DNA from: Nematostella vectensis | Taxonomy: Eukaryota; Cnidaria; Anthozoa; Actiniaria; Edwardsiidae | Assembly (NCBI RefSeq): GCF_932526225.1 | Contig: NC_064043.1 | Location: forward strand, 1,325,501 to 1,389,500 | Reading direction: 5' to 3' | Length of the DNA: 64,000 nucleotides | Part shown: positions 33,401 through 43,800 of the stretch, piece by piece | Numbering within the stretch: the stretch's first letter is position 1 | Layout: every line of letters starts with the position of its first letter | Notes under the pieces: generated by a model | Seen by the model: the letters and a program-made list of their open reading frames with translations, nothing else | What the model was told of the DNA's origin: nothing | Database searches by the model: none | Translations under genes and position numbers: made by a program

Positions 33401-34324
33401 AAGTGTGGTTGATAATAAGAAAGTGTGGTTGATAATAAGAAAGTGTGGTTGATAATAAGAAAGTGTGGTTGATAATAAGAAAGTGTGGTTGATAATAAGA
33501 AAGTGTGGCCGATAATAAGAAAGTGTGGTTGATAATAAGAAAGTGTGGCCGATAATAAGAAAGTGTGGTTGATAATAAGAAAGTGTGGTTGATAATAGAG
33601 CAATGAAGCACTCTTCACTAAAATACATTTTTCTTAATTGTAGACATCAAGGTAATTTAATCTAGTCTGATTTTTTACAACAAACAGTCAAACATTCGTT
33701 GTTTTGAATATTGAAAGCTGAATGTTTTATGTTTGCAAGATATTTTAACGTAAACCCAAAGTGGCCAATAATAGGTAAAAGTACTTTGACTATTATCAAC
33801 AAATAATTTGTACTTACAAGCAAACATCATTGTTACCATTCACAGTTCCACAGTGTACAATCATATCATCAAGTCTCATAATCATCATTATCCCTATTTC
33901 ACCTACCATCCCCACAAAATCATAATGATGACGACAACACCATAATCAGTCAACATTTTTACACTTCCCAACACTGACAGTTCCAAAACAAGGAGAGAAT
34001 TAAGATAAAAGAACAAAAATAATGTCATTGTGGCTAGGGAAACCCATCTATCTAGAATATACTGACAAATAGAAGAGTTTTCCGTTGATGGTTCAGAGTT
34101 GGTGTTGTTGTGTGTACAATAATGTCCGATTCATCAATTCAGTCTATCACATTACCTGAATCGCAAGCTCGTAGTTTTCATCTACAAACGCATCATTTCC
34201 CTCGCTGGTACAAAAGGCAACACAAATACAAACAGTTCTTCACATTAGCATGACGTTTGTCGTGGAAACTGAACAAATAATAAATAAATCTGTGTTTTTA
34301 CCTGAACAAATCGGGAGCCGACAT
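18031..34324 (-). CDS. SUGT1: SGT1 homolog, HSP90 co-chaperone (TPR-CS-SGS), 11 coding exons
   Basis: Minus-strand exons: 34324-34302, 34204-34156, 32542-32452, 32145-32076, 22133-22063, 21690-21634, 21458-21421, 21030-20966, 20045-19949, 18971-18864, 18426-18031. They total 1065 nt, or 354 residues plus TAA, with all phases consistent. Residues ~1-115 are TPR helices ([30 protein letters not shown]). After an acidic, Pro-rich linker, the CS domain (~155-235) opens with KYDWYQTE and contains [11 protein letters not shown] and EAIRW. The C-terminal SGS domain (~273-354) has [24 protein letters not shown] and [11 protein letters not shown]. Length and order match metazoan SUGT1 (human ~333-365 residues). 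In the family, CS binds the HSP90 N-domain. The protein supports kinetochore assembly, SCF ligases and NLR folding in cytosol and nucleus. The start ATG lacks an upstream in-frame competitor. Confidence 0.95.
18864..18971 (-). CDS. SUGT1: SUGT1 exon 10: CS domain, second half
   Basis: It is 36 codons, phase 0 at both ends, encoding [19 protein letters not shown] and on to ILSTK. The acceptor used is ATATAG before TTA. The next AG (TTAAG) would drop residues and break the frame. The donor is AAG|GTGAGC. Confidence 0.92.
19315..19563. repeat. 31-bp minisatellite, eight copies, SUGT1 intron 9
   Basis: The unit GTATGGCATGTCTATCAAAC plus AATTTAAAAAT is repeated eight times almost without change, suggesting recent expansion. 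The intron spans 18972-19948, and the rest is AT-rich without features. Confidence 0.95.
19949..20045 (-). CDS. SUGT1: SUGT1 exon 9: CS domain, first half
   Basis: It encodes [18 protein letters not shown] and on to YIEYGDQH, the HSP90-binding face of the CS domain. It starts with one base completing a Lys codon from exon 8 and ends in phase 0 at CAT|GTGAGT. The acceptor TTACCTTGCAG has relatives throughout the repeat array in the intron before it. Confidence 0.92.
20046..20940. repeat. acceptor-bearing minisatellite in SUGT1 intron 8 (best unit 73 bp)
   Basis: The whole intron is built of diverged repeats containing ATATCTGTAAGGTAACAC and CTACACATTGTAACACATC. The most regular part (about 20515-20880) has a 73-base unit in five copies. 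On the transcribed minus strand the recurring piece reads GTTACCTTACAG, nearly the same as the true exon 9 acceptor GTTACCTTGCAG at 20046-20057, so the array carries many 3' splice-site-like sequences. Confidence 0.85.
20966..21030 (-). CDS. SUGT1: SUGT1 exon 8: linker
   Basis: It encodes [20 protein letters not shown], a Pro-rich linker between the TPR and CS domains. Starting phase 0 and ending with two bases, it joins exon 9 to make KYDWYQ. Acceptor TTGTTTTAG, donor AA|GTAAGC. Confidence 0.88.
21421..21458 (-). CDS. SUGT1: SUGT1 exon 7: linker microexon
   Basis: The 38-base exon encodes [12 protein letters not shown] plus a split Asp. It is accepted because its phases (1 base in, 0 out) connect exons 6 and 8 exactly and both splice sites are consensus (TTTGTTTCAG, AGA|GTAAGT). 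Confidence 0.82.
21634..21690 (-). CDS. SUGT1: SUGT1 exon 6: helix after the TPRs
   Basis: It encodes [19 protein letters not shown], which corresponds to the family's W-x-x-(K/R)-C helix that caps the TPR domain. Acceptor TTTTCTCTACAG, donor CTG|GTACGG. Confidence 0.88.
21845..21975. repeat. G17 run and GATACTTGAGGGAGAGGGTTA repeats, SUGT1 intron 5
   Basis: A run of about 17 G (21895-21911) is followed by two to three ~24-base copies of a TACTTGAGGGAGAGGGTTAA unit. It is a short purine-rich array with G-quadruplex potential on the plus strand, so antisense to the gene. Confidence 0.7.
22063..22133 (-). CDS. SUGT1: SUGT1 exon 5: TPR
   Basis: It encodes [19 protein letters not shown] then LECE, the third TPR's helix pair (compare the family pattern G-I-x-x-Y-H-x-x-x-Y-x-A-A). 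Acceptor is a T-rich tract ending TTTCAG, donor GAGA|GTAAGT. It is separated from exon 4 by a 9.9-kb intron. Confidence 0.92.
22251..30175. repeat. 46-bp satellite array (~170 copies) inside SUGT1 intron 4
   Basis: The 46-base unit consists of GCCATGTTGAATTTACATGC, ATCAGCAG and CTATATACATGTATATAA. It contains a perfect 16-base palindrome TATATACATGTATATA. A non-repeat piece interrupts at about 22298-22353. Variants (CAATATAC, CATTAATATA, CTGTATA, CACGATG) recur in fixed order. One variant block begins at 22387, 23445, 24043, 25239, 25837 and 27171, with spacings of 598, 1196 and other multiples of 46, so there is a 13-unit higher-order repeat. Copies near 30110-30175 are decayed. Small frames inside are artefacts. 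Confidence 0.96.
30176..30416. other. SUGT1 intron 4, spacer between satellite and transposon-like element
   Basis: AT-rich sequence with no supported feature. The 85-codon minus-strand frame crossing it extends into the element to the right and has no recognisable domain. Confidence 0.4.
30417..31819. mobile_element. degenerate DNA transposon-like element with CAGGGTTTG-type ends
   Basis: The left end reads CAGGGTTTGTACA and the inverted right end CAGGATTTGAACA (11 of 13 match). Both are followed by AAGGACTT/TTCAAGG-rich subterminal repeats (30450-30500 and 31720-31815). CAGGG-type ends are common in hAT elements. The 1.4-kb interior has only broken frames, and the 8-base flanks do not match, so this is a decayed or composite copy inside SUGT1 intron 4. 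A C10 run lies near 31276. Confidence 0.45.
31820..32075. other. SUGT1 intron 4, remainder before exon 4
   Basis: AT-rich intronic sequence. Nothing recognisable apart from the donor of exon 4 at the right edge. Confidence 0.4.
32076..32145 (-). CDS. SUGT1: SUGT1 exon 4: TPR
   Basis: It encodes [20 protein letters not shown] then RK and the first two bases of a Gly codon. This is the canonical TPR helix B plus next helix A (A-x-x-D-x-x-x-x-x-x-L-D-P-x-x-x-K-A). Acceptor TTTATCACAG, donor AAGG|GTAAGC. Confidence 0.93.
32452..32542 (-). CDS. SUGT1: SUGT1 exon 3: TPR
   Basis: It encodes [20 protein letters not shown] then [10 protein letters not shown], the first TPR repeat. Phase 0 in and 1 out. 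Acceptor TTTCCTAG, donor AAGG|GTAGGT. The plus-strand frame across this stretch is a shadow. Confidence 0.93.
32543..33184. other. SUGT1 intron 2, exon-proximal part
   Basis: AT-rich single-copy intron sequence with no supported feature. Confidence 0.4.
33185..33597. repeat. 20-bp minisatellite, ~20 copies, SUGT1 intron 2
   Basis: The unit GATAATAAGAAAGTGTGGTT is repeated about 20 times with only TT/CC changes. Since the unit lacks stops on the minus strand in any frame, three overlapping frames of 146-159 codons appear there. These are artefacts. A lone related TGGCCAATAATAGG lies at 33762, possibly the ancestral copy. Confidence 0.95.
34156..34204 (-). CDS. SUGT1: SUGT1 exon 2: TPR helix A
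   Basis: It encodes [16 protein letters not shown], the opening TPR helix (G-N-x-A-F-x-x-x-x-Y-x-x-A). The first base completes a Ser codon with exon 1. Acceptor TTTGTACCAG, donor CAG|GTAATG. Confidence 0.9.
34302..34324 (-). CDS. SUGT1: SUGT1 exon 1: start codon exon
   Basis: It encodes MSAPDLF plus two bases of a Ser codon, then donor AG|GTAAAA. The context GTCGCCATGT gives a purine at neither -3 nor +4, so initiation context is moderate. No TATA box is seen upstream, as expected for a housekeeping gene. Confidence 0.85.
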
Positions 34325-34570
34325 GGCGACCGTGGGAGATGCTTTAGTAACCTGGCTATGAACAGGAAACCCAAATTATAAAAATTAGATAAACACAGGG
34401 AGACCAGATTAAAAAGCAAGGTAGGCTCGGATTCAATAGACGCAAGAAAACATTTACCATCTCTTGATAGACGTTGTTTTATTTTGGGCAACTGGAACAA
34501 CTAAAGAGAGTATCTTTTTCACTGAAGTACAACAAGGTCGATTTACACACGTCGATGTGTCGAGGCCAGT

Positions 34571-34799
34571 CAAGGGCGCCACCGGCAGGAACAGTGTTTT
34601 TAGGCTAAATATAATTCTAATAATAAACAACAAAATTCTCTCTAATTTGGCTAAAACGTGCCTTGTTTGCGACGCGCTCTCCGAATTTGATTAGAAAACC
34701 CGGTTCAAGTTGTACATCAAGGGTGTTTTGGAAAATTAAAGGAAATTCATGGTTAATTAACAAAATTTAGCCTAAAAAACACTGTTCCTACCGCCCTTG
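34571..34799. mobile_element. MITE with ~36-bp inverted ends beside the SUGT1 promoter
   Basis: The left end (34571-34610) and inverted right end (34764-34799) share CAAGGGCG, AGGAACAGTGTTTTT and TAGGCTAAAT. The left copy has a small insertion (CCACCG). The 229-bp element has no gene and lies 250-475 bases upstream of the SUGT1 start, between the promoter and the satellite. Confidence 0.75.
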
Positions 34800-34824
34800 G
34801 CCAATGCGGTACTCATCAATTTTG

Positions 34825-37800
34825 GACTCGTTTGCTGGTTTGTATCCCAAATATCGCCATACCTTAGGATCAGGTGATCGCAAGATTTAGTGACTCGTTT
34901 TTATACCAGAAATCGCCATACCTTAGGATCAGGTGATCGCGAGATTTAGTGACTCGTTTTTATACCAGAAATCGACATACCTTAGGATCAGGTGATCGCG
35001 AGATTTAGTGACTCGTTTGTATACCCGAAATCGACATACCTTAGGATCAGGTGATCGCGAGATTTAGTGACTCGTTTTTATACACGAAATCGTCATACCT
35101 TAGGATCAGGTGATCGCGAGATTTGGTGACTCGTTTGTTACCCGAAATCGACATACCTTAGGATCAGGTAATCGCGAGATTTAGTGACTCGTTTTTATAC
35201 ACAAAATCAACATACTTTAGGATCAGGTGATCGCGAGATTTAGTGACTCGTTTTTATACACGAAATCGACATACCTTAGGATCAGGTGATCGCGAGATTT
35301 AGGGAGTCGTTTGTATACCCGAAATCGACATACCTTAGGATCAGGTGATCGCGAGATTTAGTGACTCGTTTTTATACACGAAATCGTCATACCTTAGGAT
35401 CAGGTGATCGCGAGATTTGGTGACTCGTTTGTTACGCGAAATTGACATACCTTAGGATTAGGTAATCGCGAGATTTAGTGACTCGTTTTTATTAACTAAA
35501 TCGACATACCTTAGGATCAGGTGATCGCGAGATTTAGTGACTCGTTTGTATACACGAAATCGTCATACCTTAGGATCAGGTGATCGCGAGATTTTGTGAC
35601 TCGTTTTTATACACGAAATCGTCATACCTTAGGATCAGGTGATCGCGAGATTTAGTGACTCGTTTGTATACCCGAGATCGTCATACCTTAGGATCAGGTG
35701 ATCGCGAGATTTAGTGACTCGTTTTTATACACGAAATCGTCATACCTTAGGATCAGGTGATCGCGAGATTTAGTGACTCGTTTGTATACTCGAGATCGAC
35801 ATACCTTAGGATCAGGTGATTGCGAGATTTAGTGACTCGTTTGTATACCCGAAATCGACATACCTTAGGATCAGGTGATCGCGAGATTTCGTGACTCGTT
35901 TGAATACCCGAAATCGACATACATTAGGATCAGGTGATCGCGAGATTTAGTGACTCGTTTTTATACCAGAAATCGACATACCTTAGGATCAGGTGATCGC
36001 GAGATTTGGTGACTCGTTTGTATACCCGAAATCGACATACCTTAGGATAAGGTGATTGCGAGATTTCGTGACTCGTTTGTATACCCGAAATCGACATACC
36101 TTAGGATCATGAGATCGCGAGATTTAGTGACTCGTTTGTATACCGAAATCGACATACCTTAAGATCAGGTGATCGCGAGATTTAGTGACTCGTTTGTATA
36201 CCCGAAATCGACATACCTTAGGATCAGGTGATCGCGAGATTTAGGGACTCGTTTGTACCCGAAATCGACATACCTTAGGATCAGGTGATCGCGAGATTTA
36301 GTGACTCGTTTTTATACACGAAATCGTCATACCTTAGTATCAGGTGATCGCGAGATTTGGTGACTCGTTTGTTACCCGAAATCGACATACCTTAGGATCA
36401 GGTAATCGCGAGATTTAGTGAATCGTTTTTATACACGAAATCGACATACCTTAGGATCAGGTAATTGCGAGATTTAGTGACTCGTTTTAATACACGAAAT
36501 CGTCATACCTTAGGATCAGGTGATCGCGAGATTTAGTGACTCGTTTGTATACCCAAGATGGACATACCTTAGGATCAGGTGATCGAGAGATTTAAGGGCT
36601 CGTTTGTATACCCTAGATCGACATACCTTAGGATCAGGTGATTGCGAGATTCAGTGACTCGTTTGTATACCCGAAATCGACATACCTTAGGATCAGGTGA
36701 TCGCGAGATTTAGTGACTCGTTTTTATACACGAAATCGTCATACCTTAGGATCAGGTGATCGCGAGATTTAGTGACTCGTTTTTATACACGAAATCGTCA
36801 TACCTTAGGATCAGGTGATCGCGAGATTTAGTGACTCGTTTGTATACCCGAGATGGACATACCTTAGGATCAGGTGATCGAGAGATTTAAGGACTCGTTT
36901 GTATACCCTAGATCGACATACCTTAGCATCAGGTGATCGCGAGATTTGGTGACTCGTTTGTTACCCGAAATCGGCATACCTTAGGATCAGGTAATCGCGA
37001 GATTTAGTGACTCGTTTTTATACACGAAATCGACATACTTTAGGATCAGGTGATCGCGAGATTTAGAGACTCGTTTTTATACACGAAATCGTCATACCTT
37101 AGGATCAGGTGATCGCGAAATTTAGTGACTCGTTTGTATACCCGAGATCGACATATCTTAGGATCAGGTGATTGCGAGATTTAGTGACTCGTTTGTATAC
37201 CCAAAATTGACATACCTTAGGATCAGGTGATCGCGAAATTTAGTGACTCGTTTGAATACTCGAAATCGACATACATTAGGATCAGGTGATCGCGAGATTT
37301 AGTGACTCGTTGGTATACCCGAGATCGACATACCTTAGGATCAGGTGACCGCGAGATTTAGTGACTCGTTTGTATACACGAAATCGTCATACCTTAGGAT
37401 CAGGTGATCGCAAGATTTAGTGACTCGTTTTTATACCAGAAATCGACATACCTTAGGATCAGGTGATTGCGAGATTTTGTGACTCGTTTGTATACCCGAA
37501 ATCGACATACCTTAGGATCAGGTGATCGCGAGATTTAGGGACTCGTTTGTATACCCGAAATCGACATACCTTAGGATCAGGTGATCGCGAGATTTGGTGA
37601 CTCGTTTTTATACACGAAATCGTCATACCTTAGGATCAGGTGATCGCGAGATTTAGTGACTCGTTTTTATACACGAAATCGTCATACCTTAGGATCAGGT
37701 GATCGCGAGATTTAGTGACTCGTTTGTATACCCGAGATGGACATACCTTAGGATCAGGTGATCGAGAGATTTAAGGACTCGTTTGTATACCCTAGATCGA

Positions 37801-40800
37801 CATACCTTAGCATCAGGTGATCGCGAGATTTGGTGACTCGTTTGTTACCCGAAATCGACATACCTTAGGATGAGGTAATCGCGAGATTTAGTGATTCGTT
37901 TGTTACCCGAAATCGACATACCTTAGGAGCAGGTGATCGCGAGATTTGGTGACTCATTTGTTACCCGAAATCGACATACCTTAGGATCAGGTGATCGCGA
38001 GATTTTGTGACTCGTTTGTATACCCGAGATCGACATACCTTAGGATCAGGTGATCGCGAGATTTAGTGACTCGTTTGTATACCCGAGATCGACATACCTT
38101 AGGATCAGGTGATCGCGAGATTTAGTGACTCGTTTGTATACCCGAAATCGACATACCTTAGGATCAGGTGATCGCGAGTTTTAAGGACTCGTTTGTATAC
38201 CCGAAATCGACATACCTTAGGATCAGGTGATCGCGAGATTTGGTGACTCATTTGTTACCCGAAATCGACATACCTTAGGATCAGGTAATCGCGAGATTTA
38301 GTGACTCGTTTTTATACCAGAAATCGACATACCTTAGGATCAGGTGATCGCGAGATTTAGTGACTCGTTTGTATACCCGAAATCGACATACCTTAGGATA
38401 AGGTGATTGCGAGATTTCGTGACTCGTTTGTATACCCGAAATCGACATACCTTAGGAACAGGTGATCGCGAGATTTCGTGACTCGTTTGTATACCCGAAA
38501 TCGACATACCTTAGGATCAGGTGATCGCGAGATTTAGTGACTCGTTTGTATACCCGAAATCGACATACCTTAGGATAAAGTGATTGCGAGATTTCGTGAC
38601 TCGTTTGTATTCCCGAAATCGACATACCTTAGGATCATGTGATCGCGAGATTTAGTGACTCGTTTGTATACCCGAAATCGACAAACCTTAAGATCAGGTG
38701 ATCGCGAGATTTAGGGAGTCGTTTGTATACCCGAAATCGACATACCTTAGGATCATGTGATCGCGAGATTTAGTGACTCGTTTGTATGCCCGAAATCGAC
38801 ATACCTTAGGATCAGGTGATCGCGAGATTTAGGGAGTCGTTTGTATACCCGAAATCGACATACCTTAGGATCAGGTGATCGCGAGATTTAGTGACTCGTT
38901 TTTATACACGAAATCGTCATACCTTAGGATCAGGTGATCGCGAGATTTGGTGACTCGTTTGTTACACGAAATTGACATACCTTAGGATTAGGTAATCGCG
39001 AGATTTAGTGACTTGTTTTTATTAACAAAATCGACATACCTTAGGATCAGGTGATCGCGAGATTTAGTGACTCGTTTGTATACACGAAATCGTCATACCT
39101 TAGGATCAGGTGATCGCGAGATTTAGTGACTCGTTTTTATACACGAAATCGTCATACCTTAGGATCAGGTGATCGCGAGATTTAGTGACTCGTTTGTATA
39201 CCCGAGATCGACATACCTTAGGATCAGGTGATTACGAGATTTAGTGACTTCTTTGTATACCCGAAATCGACATACCTTAGGATCAGGTGATCGCGAAATT
39301 TAGTGACTCGTTTGAATACCCGAAATCGACATACATTAGGATCAGGTGATCGCGAGATTTAGTGACTCGTTGGTATACCCGAGATCGACATACCTTAGGA
39401 TCAGGTGACCGCGAGATTTAGTGACTCGTTTGTATACACGAAATCGTCATACCTTAGGATCAGGTGATCGCGAGATTTAGTGACTCGTTTGTATACTCGA
39501 GATCGACATACCTTAGGATCAGGTGATTGCGAGATTTAGTGACTCGTTTGTATACCCGAAATCGACATACCTTAGGATCAGGTGATCGCGAGATTTCGTG
39601 ACTCGTTTAAATACCCGAAATCGACATACATTAGGATCAGGTGATCGCGAGATTTAGTGACTCGTTTTTATACCAGAAATCGACATACCTTAGGATCAGG
39701 TGATCGCGAGATTTGGTGACTCGTTTGTATACCCGAAATCGACATACCTTAGGATAAGGTGATTGCGAGATTTCGTGACTCGTTTGTATACCCGAAATCG
39801 ACATACCTTAGGATCATGAGATCGCGAGATTTAGTGACTCGTTTGTATACCGAAATCGACATACCTTAAGATCAGGTGATCGCAAGATTTAGTGACTCGT
39901 TTGTATACCCGAAATCGACATACCTTAGGATCAGGTGATCGCGAGATTTAGGGACTCGTTTGTACCCGAAATCGACATACCTTAGGATCAGGTGATCGCG
40001 AGATTTAGTGACTCGTTTTTATACACGAAATCGTCATACCTTAGTATCAGGTGATCGCGAGATTTGGTGACTCGTTTGTTACCCGAAATCGACATACCTT
40101 AGGATCAGGTAATCGCGAGATTTAGTGAATCGTTTTTATACACGAAATCGACATACCTTAGGATCAGGTAATCGCGAGATTTAGTGACTCGTTTTAATAC
40201 ACGAAATCGTCATACCTTAGGATCAGGTGATCGCGAGATTTAGTGACTCGTTTGTATACCCGAGATGGACATACCTTAGGATCAGGTGATCGAGAGATTT
40301 AAGGGCTCGTTTGTATACCCTAGATCGACATACCTTAGGATCAGGTGATTGCGAGATTCAGTGACTCGTTTGTATACCCGAAATCGACATACCTTAGGAT
40401 CAGGTGATCGCGAGATTTAGTGACTCGTTTTTATACACGAAATCGTCATACCTTAGGATCAGGTGATCGCGAGATTTAGTGACTCGTTTTTATACACGAA
40501 ATCGTCATACCTTAGGATCAGGTGATCGCGAGATTTAGTGACTCGTTTGTAAACCCGAGATGGACATACCTTAGGATCAGGTGATCGAGAGATTTAAGGA
40601 CTCGTTTGTATACCCTAGATCGACATACCTTAGCATCAGGTGATCGCGAGATTTGGTGACTCGTTTGTTACCCGAAATCGACATACCTTAGGATCAGGTA
40701 ATCGCGAGATTTAGTGACTCGTTTTTATACACGAAATCGACATACATTAGGATCAGGTGATCGCGAGATTTAGTGACTCGTTTTTATACCAGAAATCGAC

Positions 40801-43800
40801 ATACCTTAGGATCAGGTGATCGCGAGATTTGGTGACTCGTTTGTATACCCGAAATCGACATACCTTAGGATAAGGTGATTGCGAGATTTCGTGACTCGTT
40901 TGTATACCCGAAATCGACATACCTTAGGATCATGAGATCGCGAGATTTAGTGACTCGTTTGTATACCGAAATCGACATACCTTAAGATCAGGTGATCGCG
41001 AGATTTAGTGACTCGTTTGTATACCCGAAATCGACATACCTTAGGATCAGGTGATCGCGAGATTTAGGGACTCGTTTGTACCCGAAATCGACATACCTTA
41101 GGATCAGGTGATCGCGAGATTTAGTGACTCGTTTTTATACACGAAATCGTCATACCTTAGTATCAGGTGATCGCGAGATTTGGTGACTCGTTTGTTACCC
41201 GAAATCGACATACCTTAGGATCAGGTAATCGCGAGATTTAGTGAATCGTTTTTATACACGAAATCGACATACCTTAGGATCAGGTAATCGCGAGATTTAG
41301 TGACTCGTTTTAATACACGAAATCGTCATACCTTAGGATCAGGTGATCGCGAGATTTAGTGACTCGTTTGTATACCCGAGATGGACATACCTTAGGATCA
41401 GGTGATCGAGAGATTTAAGGGCTCGTTTGTATACCCTAGATCGACATACCTTAGGATCAGGTGATTGCGAGATTCAGTGACTCGTTTGTATACCCGAAAT
41501 CGACATACCTTAGGATCAGGTGATCGCGAGATTTAGTGACTCGTTTTTATACACGAAATCGTCATACCTTAGGATCAGGTGATCGCGAGATTTAGTGACT
41601 CGTTTTTATACACGAAATCGTCATACCTTAGGATCAGGTGATCGCGAGATTTAGTGACTCGTTTGTATACCCGAGATGGACATACCTTAGGATCAGGTGA
41701 TCGAGAGATTTAAGGACTCGTTTGTATACCCTAGATCGACATACCTTAGCATCAGGTGATCGCGAGATTTGGTGACTCGTTTGTTACCCAAAATCGACAT
41801 ACCTTAGGATCAGGTAATCGCGAGATTTAGTGACTCGTTTTTATACACGAAATCGACATACTTTAGGATCAGGTGATCGCGAGATTTAGAGACTCGTTTT
41901 TATACACGAAATCGTCATACCTTAGGATCAGGTGATCGCGAAATTTAGTGACTCGTTTGTATACCCGAGATCGTCTTATCTTAGGATCAGGTGATTGCGA
42001 GATTTAGTGACTCGTTTGTATACCCAAAATTGACATACCTTAGGATCAGGTGATCGCGAAATTTAGTGACTCGTTTGAATACTCGAAATCGACATACATT
42101 AGGATCAGGTGATCGCGAGATTTAGTGACTCGTTGGTATACCCGAGATCGACATACCTTAGGATCAGGTGACCGCGAGATTTAGTGACTCGTTTGTATAC
42201 ACGAAATCGTCATACCTTAGGATCAGGTGATCGCAAGATTTAGTGACTCGTTTTTATACCAGAAATCGACATACCTTAGGATCAGGTGATTGCGAGATTT
42301 TGTGACTCGTTTGTATACCCGAAATCGACATACCTTAGGATCAGGTGATCGCGAGATTTAGGGACTCGTTTGTATACCCGAAATCGACATACCTTAGGAT
42401 CAGGTGATCGCGAGATTTGGTGACTCGTTTTTATACACGAAATCGTCATACCTTAGGATCAGGTGATCGCGAGATTTAGTGACTCGTTTTTATACACGAA
42501 ATCGTCATACCTTAGGATCAGGTGATCGCGAGATTTAGTGACTCGTTTGTATACCCGAGATGGACATACCTTAGGATCAGGTGATCGAGAGATTTAAGGA
42601 CTCGTTTGTAAACCCTAGATCGACATACCTTAGCATCAGGTGATCGCGAGATTTGGTGACTCGTTTGTTACCCGAAATCGACATACCTTAGGATCAGGTA
42701 ATCGCGAGATTTAGTGATTCGTTTGTTACCCGAAATCGACATACCTTAGGAGCAGGTGATCGCGAGATTTGGTGACTCATTTGTTACCCGAAATCGACAT
42801 ACCTTAGGATCAGGTGATCGCGAGATTTTGTGACTCGTTTGTATACCCGAGATCGACATACCTTAGGATCAGGTGATCGCGAGATTTAGTGACTCGTTTG
42901 TATACCCGAGATCGACATACCTTAGGATCAGGTGATCGCGAGATTTAGTGACTCGTTTGTATACCCGAAATCGACATACCTTAGGATCAGGTGATCGCGA
43001 GTTTTAAGGACTCGTTTGTATACCCGAAATCGACATACCTTAGGATCAGGTGATCGCGAGATTTGGTGACTCATTTGTTACCCGAAATCGACATACCTTA
43101 GGATCAGGTGATCGCGAGATTTAGTGACTCGTTTGTATACCCGAAATCGACATACCTTAGGATAAGGTGATTGCGAGATTTCGTGACTCGTTTGTATACC
43201 CGAAATCGACATACCTTAGGAACAGGTGATCGCGAGATTTCGTGACTCGTTTGTATACCCGAAATCGACATACCTTAGGATCAGGTGATCGCGAGATTTA
43301 GTGACTCGTTTGTATACCCGAAATCGACATACCTTAGGATAAAGTGATTGCGAGATTTCGTGACTCGTTTGTATTCCCGAAATCGACATACCTTAGGATC
43401 ATGTGATCGCGAGATTTAGTGACTCGTTTGTATACCCGAAATCGACAAACCTTAAGATCAGGTGATCGCGAGATTTAGTGACTCGTTTGTATGCCCGAAA
43501 TCGACATACCTTAGGATCAGGTGATCGCGAGATTTAGGGAGTCGTTTGTATACCCGAAATCGACATACCTTAGGATCAGGTGATCGCGAGATTTAGTGAC
43601 TCGTTTTTATACACGAAATCGTCATACCTTAGGATCAGGTGATCGCGAGATTTGGTGACTCGTTTGTTACACGAAATTGACATACCTTAGGATTAGGTAA
43701 TCGCGAGATTTAGTGACTTGTTTTTATTAACAAAATCGACATACCTTAGGATCAGGTGATCGCGAGATTTAGTGACTCGTTTGTATACACGAAATCGTCA

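Noticed and set aside
33139-33628. Three overlapping ~150-codon minus-strand frames with repeated Leu-Ser-Thr-Tyr pattern
   Set aside because: A 20-bp stop-free unit reads open in all three frames. It lies in SUGT1 intron 2.
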